A stretch of 64,000 bases of DNA, taken from assembly GCA_030694985.1 (NCBI GenBank), contig JAUYTV010000058.1, forward strand, positions 1 to 64,000, read 5' to 3'. The stretch comes from Methanoregula sp. Lineage in GTDB: Archaea; Halobacteriota; Methanomicrobia; Methanomicrobiales; Methanospirillaceae. The position numbers and the translations under genes were made by a program. The notes beneath the pieces were generated by a model. That model saw only the letters and a program-made list of their open reading frames with translations, did no database searches and was not told where the DNA came from. This document shows, piece after piece, positions 40,753 to 51,820 of this stretch. Every line of letters begins with the position of its first letter. Positions within the stretch are counted from its first letter, which is position 1.

Positions 40753-41985
40753 ATGACAATAGCAGAAAGGGGCGAGACAGCGGATGCTGTTGTACTGGAC
40801 CCGTCAAAAAAATATGGAATTATCCTGATCCTCTATTTCGCGGCATTCGCAACGATGCTCGGGATCGGGACCATAGCCCCGGCCCTCCCCCTCTATGCCC
40901 AACTGATGGGAGCCTCAGGTTTCTGGATCGGGATCATCTTCTCATCTTTTTCCCTGTCACGGACCATCTTCCTCCCAATCTTTGGGAAACTCTCCGATCA
41001 GCATGGCCGGAGGATGCTCCTTCTTATAGGTCTGTCCGGCTATGCGATCTTCTCAGCGCTGTATGTGATGGCAGATTCGGTTTTTACCCTCTCCCTTATC
41101 CGGTTCCTCCACGGTATCGCTGCGTCAATGGTCTTCCCGGTCGCGGTTGCCTATGTAGGGGACATCGCTACGGTTGGTGAGGAAGGACAACTGATGGGGG
41201 GGTTCAACAGCGCTGCGTTCCTCGGTATGAGTTTTGGTCCCCTGCTCAGCGGTGTACTGATGGATTACATCGGGATATCCTCGGCATTCCTTGCACTTGC
41301 CCTGATCTCGGTGATAACCGCATGGGTCTGCCTGGTCTCTCTTCCCGACTACCGCACACGGCCCCGTCAGCCAACCCCCCTTCTGGAAGTCTTCCGGCAC
41401 CCGGCGCTCCGCATCCCGATATTCTTCTACCTCGTGTATTCGGTTGCCTACGTGACGTTTCTCATCTACCTGCCGATCATCACCCGGACCATGGGACAGT
41501 TCAGTGGAATCGAGATCGGAGCCCTGCTCTTTATCGGAACTGTAACCATGGCCGGCGTCCAGAAAATATCCGGCAGGATTGCAGACACCTCCAACAAATA
41601 TCTCCTTCTTGCAACCGGGATATCAGTTATCGCAGTGTCCTGCATTCTTATCGCGTTTGCGGGCAGCTTCTTTGAGTATGTCGGTGCGGTTGTCATCCTC
41701 GGGTGCGGTTTTGGGATATCATTGACAACGGTTTCGGCGCTGGTAACAATAGCCGGGCGTGAGACCGGACAGGGCAGTGCGGCGGGAGTGGTCAACATGG
41801 CCCAGGGTGTCGGCTTCATCATAGTTCCAGCAATCTTTGGTATCGTGATGGACTATTCGGGTGTAAGGACAGTTTTCATCATTACAGCTGTTGTAGCTCT
41901 CGCAGCGGCACCATTTCTTCTCTCCGCGGGAAGGAATCCGCTGCCTCCTCTGCCGCAAAATATCCCGGTGCCAACTGGTAAATAA
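40753..41985 (+). CDS. MFS transporter (drug-efflux type)
   Basis: 12-TM protein; FLPIFGKLSDQHGRRMLLLIGL MFS motif A. Confidence 0.92.
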   Translation: MTIAERGETADAVVLDPSKKYGIILILYFAAFATMLGIGTIAPALPLYAQLMGASGFWIGIIFSSFSLSRTIFLPIFGKLSDQHGRRMLLLIGLSGYAIFSALYVMADSVFTLSLIRFLHGIAASMVFPVAVAYVGDIATVGEEGQLMGGFNSAAFLGMSFGPLLSGVLMDYIGISSAFLALALISVITAWVCLVSLPDYRTRPRQPTPLLEVFRHPALRIPIFFYLVYSVAYVTFLIYLPIITRTMGQFSGIEIGALLFIGTVTMAGVQKISGRIADTSNKYLLLATGISVIAVSCILIAFAGSFFEYVGAVVILGCGFGISLTTVSALVTIAGRETGQGSAAGVVNMAQGVGFIIVPAIFGIVMDYSGVRTVFIITAVVALAAAPFLLSAGRNPLPPLPQNIPVPTGK

Positions 41986-42100
41986 GCGGCCCCCAGTGCA
42001 GTTCGTGTAAATCTTCAATTATTCCGTTACACACGGGAGCGCCTGCATGAAAGTATGATACCCTTTGAGGATGTTCTTTCATCAGGAAAAAACCGGGCCG

Positions 42101-42131
42101 GTTGGAAAAAATCCGATCTGTTTTTTCCAAC
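42101..42131. promoter_or_regulatory. Palindromic operator candidate, copy 2
   Basis: Perfect 11-bp arms GTTGGAAAAAA-TCCGATCTG-TTTTTTCCAAC, then TTCTTATACT. Confidence 0.6.
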
Positions 42132-42204
42132 TTCCCGCCCTTCTTATACTGCCTTGATCAACCTACTGATCAGGCCCGGGACCCCCGGGCAGGATCGAGT
42201 AACC

Positions 42205-42378
42205 ATGACCAGACGAAAGTCAAACCAGGAATTTGAGACCGATGAGGAGTTCTTCTTTGACTCTCTCGGAGGTCATGGCAGGGACCCGTCCCTGTTCTCA
42301 CTCTGGCAACTGCTCAACGCGACACCCCTCCCGTCGCTTAAGGCAGTAACAAAAAAGACCTCTAAAGCGAACAATTGA
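42205..42378 (+). CDS. Small hypothetical protein (57 aa)
   Basis: MTRRKSNQEFETDEEFFFDSLGGHGRDPSLFSLWQLLNATPLPSLKAVTKKTSKANN downstream of palindromic promoter. Confidence 0.5.
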   Translation: MTRRKSNQEFETDEEFFFDSLGGHGRDPSLFSLWQLLNATPLPSLKAVTKKTSKANN

Positions 42379-42661
42379 ATGAAACCATCATACATTTCCA
42401 TCACCTCATACTCCATGCAATGCCAGCAAGGAAAAACAAGAACAATCTGATAAGGGCATACCCATACAGGGATCTATACCCCTCTTTTTATCAGTATTCA
42501 AACTCTCTCTGAATTGTGATTAACATCCCGAGATATAATAGCAGATTTTAAAAGCCTCATTGTTCATCCCCCAGGATTCATCTCATGAACCTTTTAGAAA
42601 CCTGCCATGCAGGCTGTTGCCCCCAAGATTGTGTCGAAATTATGCGGAAAAAACGATCCGT

Positions 42662-42691
42662 TTGGAAAATTTCCCCGTTCTTTTTTCCAAC
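42662..42691. promoter_or_regulatory. Palindromic operator candidate, copy 3
   Basis: TTGGAAAA-n-TTTTTTCCAAC then CTTCCCGCTCTTCATATC, aligned with copy 2. Confidence 0.55.
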
Positions 42692-42763
42692 TTCCCGCTC
42701 TTCATATCTCCTCAAGTCAAGTTTGTGATCAAGCCCGGAACTCCCGGGAAGGGCATGTGTATC

Positions 42764-42886
42764 ATGACTGAATTTGGGGCGTCACAAGAAGCGTATGTCT
42801 TTTCCCCATGCATGATTATCCAAGACCATCTGCTCATCCTCAATAATTCGGATGGGTGCATTACTTACACAGGAGATAAACTATGA
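42764..42886 (+). CDS. Small hypothetical protein (40 aa), translationally coupled to next gene
   Basis: MTEFGASQEAYVFSPCMIIQDHLLILNNSDGCITYTGDKL*; stop overlaps ATG at 42883. Confidence 0.4.
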   Translation: MTEFGASQEAYVFSPCMIIQDHLLILNNSDGCITYTGDKL

Positions 42887-43311
42887 TAAAACGACGTTTA
42901 ATCCTTAATTCCTTACTTGCAATAGCTGTTATGTTCCTCCTTTCCATTTCTGTCGCACCAGTAATGGCAGCAGGGCATAACGGGAATATGGCAGTATTCA
43001 CGGACGCAGATAACGGCACGACCCAGGATATTACGTTAGAGAACTGGTTCGTAGTCAAATTACACGAGAATCCCACAACCGGTATCGTCTTGATCCCAAC
43101 GTTTTCGTCCGGCCTTAATCTAATCTCTGATACTTACAAGGAAGATCCGAACCCCGGAATGATGATGGATGTTGGTAGGACGCGTACCTGGATTGTCCAT
43201 GCAAAGAATACCGGCGACCAAAAATTCTCGGTAGTCTATCGGAAACCATTGATGCCATTCATCGTAAAAGAGACCGCTTTTGTCATGTACTTGAATGTTG
43301 TAAAAGCATGA
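42883..43311 (+). CDS. Secreted chagasin/I42-type protease inhibitor candidate
   Basis: Signal peptide (LLAIAVMFLLSISVAPVMAA); VVKLHENPTTGIVLIP matches the NPTTG inhibitor loop. Confidence 0.75.
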   Translation: MIKRRLILNSLLAIAVMFLLSISVAPVMAAGHNGNMAVFTDADNGTTQDITLENWFVVKLHENPTTGIVLIPTFSSGLNLISDTYKEDPNPGMMMDVGRTRTWIVHAKNTGDQKFSVVYRKPLMPFIVKETAFVMYLNVVKA

Positions 43312-43497
43312 CAACACATGATGTGATGGGGTGAACACTTAATCTCCCTCACAGTTCCGTTTTTTTTATAAACCTGCGGACATGGGTTGATGCCATTATG
43401 GCGATTACCCGAAATATTTGTTTCTTACGATCCTTTCGCAAAGAAGATTGAGTGCGCAGGAAGGTGAGGATTTTTTATCTGTTACCTGGATCTCTAT

Positions 43498-43536
43498 GAC
43501 CACAAAGCACTCAATTCCTCATTGCCAACCTTTGAG
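43498..43536 (+). promoter_or_regulatory. Conserved leader upstream of methyltransferase copy 2
   Basis: GACCACAAAGCACTCAATTCCTCATTGCCAACCTTTGAG; TATA-like TTTTTTATCT about 25 nt upstream. Confidence 0.6.
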
Positions 43537-43541
43537 TCAGA

Positions 43542-44288
43542 ATGACACCTGAAGAATTTTTTTACAATGTATTCGAGTTCCTCCCACGGCAGGGGCCCGG
43601 GTGCACGGGTGCAACAAGGAAAGCATATTCATACCTCCCACCCATTCCTGGGGATGCGAAGATCCTAGATATTGGATGCGGTTCAGGTACCCAGACAAGG
43701 GACCTTGCCGGCCTGACCTCCAACACGATAACAGCAGTGGATAATCATCAGCCGTTTATCGATGCCATCGCCGCACAGGCTCAGAAGGATGGTATGGCAG
43801 GACGGATCCGGGCTGTGTGTGCCTCGATGGATACCCTGCCGTTTGAGCCGGGGCAGTTTGACCTCATATGGTCCGAGGGGGCCATCTTTATCACGGGATT
43901 CGAACAGGGACTCCGGGCATGGAAACCGCTCGTCAAAAAAGAAGGGTTTATTGTGGTCTCTGACGCTGTACGGTTCGAGGCAGATCCCCCTGTCGAACTT
44001 ATGCAGTACTGGGAAAAGCTGGGGTACCCGCTCCTCTCCGAACAAGAACGGGTGGAGCAGATCCAAAGAGAGGGGCTCAGGTTCATTGCAATGTACCGGC
44101 TGCCGGAAGCCGGGTGGTGGGAGAACTTCTATGTTCCGATGCTTGCCCGTGTGGCAGAGCTCAGGAAAACTTACGGGAACGATCCCACCCTTGCTGCTAT
44201 CCTTGACTCCTTCGAGCTCGAAGTGGAGATGTACCGGAAGTATAAGTGGTACTTTGGGTACACGTTCTTTGTGATGCAGAATCCCTGA
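43542..44288 (+). CDS. Class I SAM-dependent methyltransferase, copy 2
   Basis: ILDIGCGSGTQTRDLAG; same length and ends (YTFFVMQNP) as copy 1. Confidence 0.92.
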   Translation: MTPEEFFYNVFEFLPRQGPGCTGATRKAYSYLPPIPGDAKILDIGCGSGTQTRDLAGLTSNTITAVDNHQPFIDAIAAQAQKDGMAGRIRAVCASMDTLPFEPGQFDLIWSEGAIFITGFEQGLRAWKPLVKKEGFIVVSDAVRFEADPPVELMQYWEKLGYPLLSEQERVEQIQREGLRFIAMYRLPEAGWWENFYVPMLARVAELRKTYGNDPTLAAILDSFELEVEMYRKYKWYFGYTFFVMQNP

Positions 44289-44412
44289 TGCTGACCACTA
44301 TCCCGAAATTTTCCCACAGACACATAACGATGCGGTGCCGGCAGTGCATCTAACGATATGTGGTAACTTTTTTATAAATGCGTTGAGGAATGACAGCACG
44401 CAGCATCGTTGA

Positions 44413-44883
44413 CTATTGCCGTTTATTCAGAAGAGCTTTGATCCAGTTGGGTGTATAATTCTCGTACTTTCTTTTGATCTCGTCAGGCAGATCCGCGTAA
44501 TTCCCGATGATTTTACGGCATTGCGGGGAGCCGCACCTACATTCGAGCTGCCAGTTATCGGCTGTGACAATCGAATAGTCGAACGTGACCTCATCGTCTT
44601 TCTTTATGCCCCGCATGGCGACCAGAAACACGTCCTTTGCGATGCCGGCATTCGGGTTGCATGAATGGTTTGTGCGGACGGCAGGCTCCCTGGCTATGAT
44701 GTATTCACACACGCCAACGTTAAACAGGTGGTCCCAGACCTCATGGGGAATACCCTCCATATCCTCTATCCTGATCCGCGGGCCACGAAATTCAGCAATG
44801 ATCTCATCCTTTCCAATATCCCTTACGGCGAATATTCCAAGCCCCATCTCCGGGTTTTCCCTGACATAGACAAGTTCTTTCAT
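44413..44883 (-). CDS. SET-domain protein lysine methyltransferase candidate
   Basis: NPEMGLGIFAVRDIGKDEIIAEFRGPRI, RTNHSCNPNAG, DDEVTFDYS, CRCGSPQCRKIIG post-SET. Confidence 0.9.
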   Translation of the reverse strand: MKELVYVRENPEMGLGIFAVRDIGKDEIIAEFRGPRIRIEDMEGIPHEVWDHLFNVGVCEYIIAREPAVRTNHSCNPNAGIAKDVFLVAMRGIKKDDEVTFDYSIVTADNWQLECRCGSPQCRKIIGNYADLPDEIKRKYENYTPNWIKALLNKRQ

Positions 44884-45343
44884 GGTCAGTCCGTCCTCCT
44901 GTATTGTGTTTCTGGTGGCAGATCGTCCTGTTAATAGGGTATCTCCCATATTTTGTGGTTTTTTAATGCATTAATGGGGTGCGGTCATCGGATAGCCGTA
45001 ACTTTTCCCAGCACGCATGAGAAACGCCAATAGAAATGCTATACGGGATTGTTTATCACCCCCTTCGGTCAATAAAACCAGAAAAAACGCAGCCCGGCCG
45101 CATCCCCGTTATGATAGCCGGCTCGTGTAGTACTGTGACTGCCAACACAGTACTTCATCAGGAACCGGTCCGATGAACCTCGGGAGGCCCGGTTCGATAG
45201 AGCGGCCTGCGATCGGTATTACAAGTATCTCAAAACGGAGATGGGCTTTGGCTGGGTCGAGGGGATCTTTAACCAAGCGTGCCCGCATATGAGGGAAGGG
45301 GGGGCGATAAATGAGCAAAAACGGGTTTTTTAAAGAAGAAGGG

Positions 45344-45742
45344 TTATTTCGCCAGTTTCAGGATCCTGACTGCCAGCCACGCCGCATTATCGCCATTGTC
45401 CACACCCACGCATGCGACCGGAACCCCTTTTGGCATCTGGGCGATCGAGAGGAGTGCATCCATCCCGTTTAACGTCCCGCTCACCGGGACCCCGATCACC
45501 GGTTTGTCGGACTTGGATGCAATAACTCCAGGGAGCGCAGCGGAAAGACCGGCGATCGCGATGAAAACCTTCGCGTTGCTGGTCTTGATATACGCATCCA
45601 GCTTGTCGGGATCGCGGTGAGCGGAGATGATCTGGGAGTCATACGACACCGTGTTCTCATCAAGGACTTTTCTGACCTTGTCGGTAATTGCTGAGTCTGA
45701 TGCGGATCCTGAAATAATTGCTACGTCTGCCATATTAGCCAT
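45344..45742 (-). CDS. purE: 5-(carboxyamino)imidazole ribonucleotide mutase / AIR carboxylase PurE
   Basis: [47 protein letters not shown]. Confidence 0.93.
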   Translation of the reverse strand: MANMADVAIISGSASDSAITDKVRKVLDENTVSYDSQIISAHRDPDKLDAYIKTSNAKVFIAIAGLSAALPGVIASKSDKPVIGVPVSGTLNGMDALLSIAQMPKGVPVACVGVDNGDNAAWLAVRILKLAK

Positions 45743-45788
45743 CCAACCTTATATTGTATCTATATAAATATACTATGAGTGGATCCCC

Positions 45789-47377
<1,589 letters not shown>

Positions 47378-47437
47378 TGCAAAATGAAAAAAAGAGTAAG
47401 GGTTTATGAAGTTCAATAAAAAAAGAGATGATCAGCT

Positions 47438-47857
47438 ATGTGTGACACACAACCAATAAAACTGGGATTCGTTGTTGCGGAATTCAACCGCGACATCACG
47501 TACATGATGGAGATCGAAGGAAGAGAGCACGCCGCATTCCTTGGCGCTGAAGTAACTGACTGCATCTATGTGCCGGGCGCGTACGATATGCCGCTTGCAA
47601 TAAAAAAGATGCTTCAGGCTGGAAAAGTTGATGCAGTCATCACGATCGGGTGTGTGATTGAGGGCAATACTCAGCACGATGAGATTGTTGTGCAGCACGC
47701 AGCAAGGAAGATAATCGACCTCTCCTTAGAGTTTGGAAAGCCGGTAACGCTTGGCATCTCCGGGCCCGGTATGACCCGGCTTGAGGCGAACGAGCGGATT
47801 GATTACGCAAAGCGTGCCGTGGAATCTGCGATCAAGCTGGTCAAGCGATTGAAATGA
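47438..47857 (+). CDS. ribH: 6,7-dimethyl-8-ribityllumazine synthase
   Basis: [47 protein letters not shown]. Confidence 0.95.
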   Translation: MCDTQPIKLGFVVAEFNRDITYMMEIEGREHAAFLGAEVTDCIYVPGAYDMPLAIKKMLQAGKVDAVITIGCVIEGNTQHDEIVVQHAARKIIDLSLEFGKPVTLGISGPGMTRLEANERIDYAKRAVESAIKLVKRLK

Positions 47858-48993
47858 GGCAGCTCTCGGAAAAGATTGCCGGTGTTGTCGAGTCGGCAAC
47901 GATTGCGATCTCCAACCGGGCCAAGAAGATGCAGGCGGAAGGGATCGATGTCATCAGCATGTCGATCGGTGAGCCCGACTTCGACACTCCCCGGCACATT
48001 ACCGATGCTTGCATCGATGCCCTGAACCGTGGCCAGACTCATTATGCGCCGAGCAACGGCATCCCCGAGCTGACGAGTGCCATTGCCGAGAAGATCGTGC
48101 GGGAGAACAAATTCCCCTGCACGCCCCAGCAGGTGATTGTTGCCGGTGGGGCCAAGCAGGCCATCTACGAGGCTTGCGAAGCCGTCCTGAACCCCGGTGA
48201 CGAGACGATCATCCTTACCCCGGCCTGGGTCTCCTATGAACCCTGCGTCCAGATTGCCGGCGGAAATGTCGTGAAGCACGCGATCAATCCCAAGACCTTC
48301 CAGCTCGATGACTCGCTGCTGGAGCGGGTGAATGCAAAGACCAAGATGGTCGTGGTCAACTCCCCCTCGAACCCCACGGGGTCCGTCTTCGACATGAAGT
48401 CCATGAAACTTGTGGCAGACCTCTGCGAGGATCATGATATCTACGCAATGTCGGACGAGATCTACGAGAAGATGGTGTACGGCAAGGAACACGTCTCGCT
48501 TGCGGCTATCGGCGACATGGCGCAGCGGACCATAACCATTAACGGGTTCTCGAAATCTTATGCCATGACTGGATGGCGGCTCGGGTACGCGGTTGCCCCG
48601 AAACAGATCATCACCGAGATGTCCAAGGTGCAGCAGCACACCATCAGCCAGGCCACGACGTTTGCAATGTGGGGCGGAGTTGCGGCACTCAAAGGTGACC
48701 AGTCATGTGTCGAGGAGATGCGGAAGGAGTTCGACCGAAGGCGGAAATATGTCATCTCGGAACTGAACCTGATGGGCTACGAGACGGCACCGGCAGACGG
48801 GGCGTTCTATGCCTTTGTCAAGGTTGCCGGTGACGATATGGAAGTTGCGTCACGCTGGCTTGAGAAAGGGCATGTGGCGGCGACACCGGGGAGTGCGTTC
48901 TATGCGCCGGGGTGGGTCCGGTTGTCGTATGCGACGTCGATGGAAAAACTTAAAGAGGCAATGGGAAGGATTCGAGAGGTTGGTGGGAAATAA
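47854..48993 (+). CDS. Class I/II PLP aminotransferase (aspartate-aminotransferase-like)
   Basis: [44 protein letters not shown]. Confidence 0.95.
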   Translation: MRQLSEKIAGVVESATIAISNRAKKMQAEGIDVISMSIGEPDFDTPRHITDACIDALNRGQTHYAPSNGIPELTSAIAEKIVRENKFPCTPQQVIVAGGAKQAIYEACEAVLNPGDETIILTPAWVSYEPCVQIAGGNVVKHAINPKTFQLDDSLLERVNAKTKMVVVNSPSNPTGSVFDMKSMKLVADLCEDHDIYAMSDEIYEKMVYGKEHVSLAAIGDMAQRTITINGFSKSYAMTGWRLGYAVAPKQIITEMSKVQQHTISQATTFAMWGGVAALKGDQSCVEEMRKEFDRRRKYVISELNLMGYETAPADGAFYAFVKVAGDDMEVASRWLEKGHVAATPGSAFYAPGWVRLSYATSMEKLKEAMGRIREVGGK

Positions 48994-48999
48994 TAATCT

Positions 49000-49878
49000 T
49001 CAATTCATGTCCTGTTTTTTTACATCTTTTTTCCACCAGATCTTTGCAAACGTGGAATCCCCTGATATGATAATCTCTGATCCCTTTGTCCGGATCAGCG
49101 GTTTGAGATAATCATCCAATAACTGTTCCTGTTCCGGTTTTGTGACATTAAACCGGCGCCGGAAAAAGGCAGTCATCTCATCCTTTGTTGTAAACCGGTA
49201 CTCTTTTTTCAGCGGCAGCATCTCCACGTTTGCGTAGATCCCCATCTGGTACATGACGCCAAAGAGGCAGTCTGCCTTTGGCCCGGAATAGTAGGGCCGT
49301 CCATGGAGCGGTTCCCAGAGATCGGCATACATCCGCTCCCAGAACGGCATGTCCACAAACCAGAAAAGGTACACAGAACCCCGCGAAACGGCATCCATCT
49401 TCAAGAGTGCCAGCCGGATGTCTTCCATAGTGAGTGAGAGCGAAGCGATTACAACATCATACTGCTGTGCGAGATCGCTTTTAGGAATTACATCCTCCCA
49501 ACGTTTGGGGATGATCGTAATATTGGTGACGCGATCCTTTTTCATTCGCTCGGTTAAGATTGCCGCCATCCCCTCCCCCGGCTCAATTGCCGTAATCTCC
49601 TTTACCCGTGGTGCAAGTGGAAGAGCGAGCGTGCCCGGCCCTGCACCGATATCGAGCACACTGGACTCTTTTGTTATATCCAGACCATTGATGGTGGTCA
49701 ATACCCGCTCGTCATATTCGATGCGGGACGTGGAATCGTAGCGTTCAGCATTCTCCCGTTTGTTCCAGTTATGCGAAGGATCATCGGAATGCTTTGAAGA
49801 TTCGTGCAGGTGCTGTCGTGCCTTCCAGATCTCGTTCCAGTCCGGATCAATGGGAAGAGGGGGTGACGGGCTCATCAC
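49000..49878 (-). CDS. Class I SAM-dependent methyltransferase
   Basis: SSVLDIGAGPGTLALPLAPRVKEITAIEPGEGM. Confidence 0.88.
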   Translation of the reverse strand: MMSPSPPLPIDPDWNEIWKARQHLHESSKHSDDPSHNWNKRENAERYDSTSRIEYDERVLTTINGLDITKESSVLDIGAGPGTLALPLAPRVKEITAIEPGEGMAAILTERMKKDRVTNITIIPKRWEDVIPKSDLAQQYDVVIASLSLTMEDIRLALLKMDAVSRGSVYLFWFVDMPFWERMYADLWEPLHGRPYYSGPKADCLFGVMYQMGIYANVEMLPLKKEYRFTTKDEMTAFFRRRFNVTKPEQEQLLDDYLKPLIRTKGSEIIISGDSTFAKIWWKKDVKKQDMN

Positions 49879-49942
49879 ATTGAGTATGCATGCGACCGGT
49901 TAAAAAGTATCTGCTCTCACATAACCGGACTAAAAAAAAGAA

Positions 49943-51139
49943 TTATTCGTGCCTGAGTGCATCGATCGGGTTGAGATTGGCAGCCCGCCAGGCCGGATAT
50001 ATCCCACAGATCAGACAGATGGTGATCCCAAACGTCATGCCATACACGATATGAATCATACTCGAGGGAACGAACAGGTACTTGGTGTTCTGGAGCATCA
50101 GGGTGCTGATGGCATATCCCCCCAAAAGGCTCATCACGCCCCCGATGATACTGCCGATAATCCCAAGAATTGCCGCCTCATAGAGGAACATCGCCATCAC
50201 CTCTTTCCTCTGCGCCCCGATACTGCGCATAATGCCTATCTCTTTGATCCGCTCCGTGACCGACATCATCATGATATTGAGTATGGAGACTCCGGCAACA
50301 AGCATGGAAATCCCGCCAATAGCCGACACAAACGTCGTGATCTGGCCAAACGCCTGGAAGATGGTATCCATGGTCTTTCGTGTATCCATCACGTCCACCA
50401 CCGTATCGCGTTTGTTCATCTGTTTCTCGATTGCACTTTTTACAATTGGGAGATCTTCAAGTTTTTTTACCTTCACTACGACTTTGTCAAAATCATTACG
50501 GTTGTACGCAGCATCAAACCAGTCTTTTGTAGCCACTACCGCCGAATCTGTGCTGACATCAAATGCCATGCCACGCTCCTCGATGATACCGGTAACACGC
50601 AGTGTGCCTTTATTTCCATCAGTTCCAATTAAAATCCGGGAGCCGACCTTGACATTGTGGTCATCAGCAAATTTGGATCCGACAAGACAACCCGAGTTGC
50701 CCCTGCTGTATCCTCCCTCTTTTAATTTGAGCAGTTCGGGAACATCATCAGGGTTCAGGCCATATATGGTGGCTACGATCTCATCACTGCCGACACCCAG
50801 TTGCATACGATCAGAAGACTGGAGAACCGGAATCGCCACATTCGGAGCAGATACCCGTTTGATCTGCAAAAAATCCTGCTCTGAAAGGGTGAGCGATGTA
50901 GCCCCCCCGCCCCCACCACCAAACCCGCGGGTATTTCCACCCACATGGGGCGTGACAATCACACTGTCACCAACTGTTTTGAGACTGTCCGACACGGTAA
51001 GTACAAGGCTGTTTCCCAGAATCCCCATTGAAGCAATGGCTACGACTCCGATGATGATTCCGAGCATTGCCAGGGATGATCGGAGAAGGTGAATCCGTAC
51101 GTTACGCTTTGCAATCTCGTAAAAGATTCCCCCGCTCAT
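49943..51139 (-). CDS. ABC transporter permease (MacB/FtsX type)
   Basis: NVRIHLLRSSLAMLGIIIGV, ISMLVAGVSILNIMMMSVTERIKEIGIMRSIGA. Confidence 0.94.
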   Translation of the reverse strand: MSGGIFYEIAKRNVRIHLLRSSLAMLGIIIGVVAIASMGILGNSLVLTVSDSLKTVGDSVIVTPHVGGNTRGFGGGGGGATSLTLSEQDFLQIKRVSAPNVAIPVLQSSDRMQLGVGSDEIVATIYGLNPDDVPELLKLKEGGYSRGNSGCLVGSKFADDHNVKVGSRILIGTDGNKGTLRVTGIIEERGMAFDVSTDSAVVATKDWFDAAYNRNDFDKVVVKVKKLEDLPIVKSAIEKQMNKRDTVVDVMDTRKTMDTIFQAFGQITTFVSAIGGISMLVAGVSILNIMMMSVTERIKEIGIMRSIGAQRKEVMAMFLYEAAILGIIGSIIGGVMSLLGGYAISTLMLQNTKYLFVPSSMIHIVYGMTFGITICLICGIYPAWRAANLNPIDALRHE

Positions 51140-51813
51140 GATACTATCCTCCCGTCTGCAATCCTGATGGTCCGTTTTGAGTACTCGGCAATTCCATGAT
51201 CGTGCGTGACCATGATGATCGTGGTACCCTTACGGTTGAGTTCTGTCATCAGTTCCATAATGCCGGCCCCGGTCTTTGAATCAAGATTACCGGTTGGTTC
51301 ATCGCAGAGCAGGATATCCGGGTCATTGATGAGTGCCCGTGCAACCGCAACGCGCTGCTGCTGACCCCCTGAAAGCTCGGTGGGTGTATGGCTGTAGAGC
51401 GACTCCTCCAGTTGTACTGACCTGAGTACCTGCCGGCCCTTTTCAGCATCCGCTTTTTTCCCGGATTTCAGCATCAGCGGAAAGGTGACATTCTCAAGAG
51501 TGTTTAAGAGAGGAAAGAGATTGAAATACTGGAAGATAAAGCCAATCCTGTCCCGTCGCAGGTTGGTCAGTTCGATATCCGACATGTCCCCAATGCGGGT
51601 ACCGCTGATGAAGATGTCACCGGTCGTTGGTACATCGAGGCACCCCATCAGGTTCAACAGGGTGGACTTGCCCGAACCCGATGGGCCCATAACAGAGATG
51701 AACTCACCCCGTTCTACCTGGAAAGAAACACCGTCAAGTGCTGTCACGTCACCTGCGGGTAATGGGTATACTTTTGTTACATCCTGAAATACCATGACCG
51801 GCTGTTCGCTCAT
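51136..51813 (-). CDS. ABC transporter ATP-binding protein (LolD/MacB type)
   Basis: MGPSGSGKSTLLNLMGCLD, LSGGQQQRVAVARAL, LLCDEPTGNLD. Confidence 0.96.
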   Translation of the reverse strand: MSEQPVMVFQDVTKVYPLPAGDVTALDGVSFQVERGEFISVMGPSGSGKSTLLNLMGCLDVPTTGDIFISGTRIGDMSDIELTNLRRDRIGFIFQYFNLFPLLNTLENVTFPLMLKSGKKADAEKGRQVLRSVQLEESLYSHTPTELSGGQQQRVAVARALINDPDILLCDEPTGNLDSKTGAGIMELMTELNRKGTTIIMVTHDHGIAEYSKRTIRIADGRIVS

Positions 51814-51820
51814 GGAAGTC

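Noticed and set aside
45109-45318. 69-aa minus-strand ORF
   Set aside because: The plus-strand frame in the same place has a more protein-like composition; neither is certain.
47803-48639. 278-aa minus-strand ORF
   Set aside because: Shadow of the aminotransferase gene; His/Leu/Arg-biased composition.
50232-51092. 286-aa plus-strand ORF opposite the ABC permease
   Set aside because: Shadow ORF; the sense strand encodes a clear MacB-type permease.
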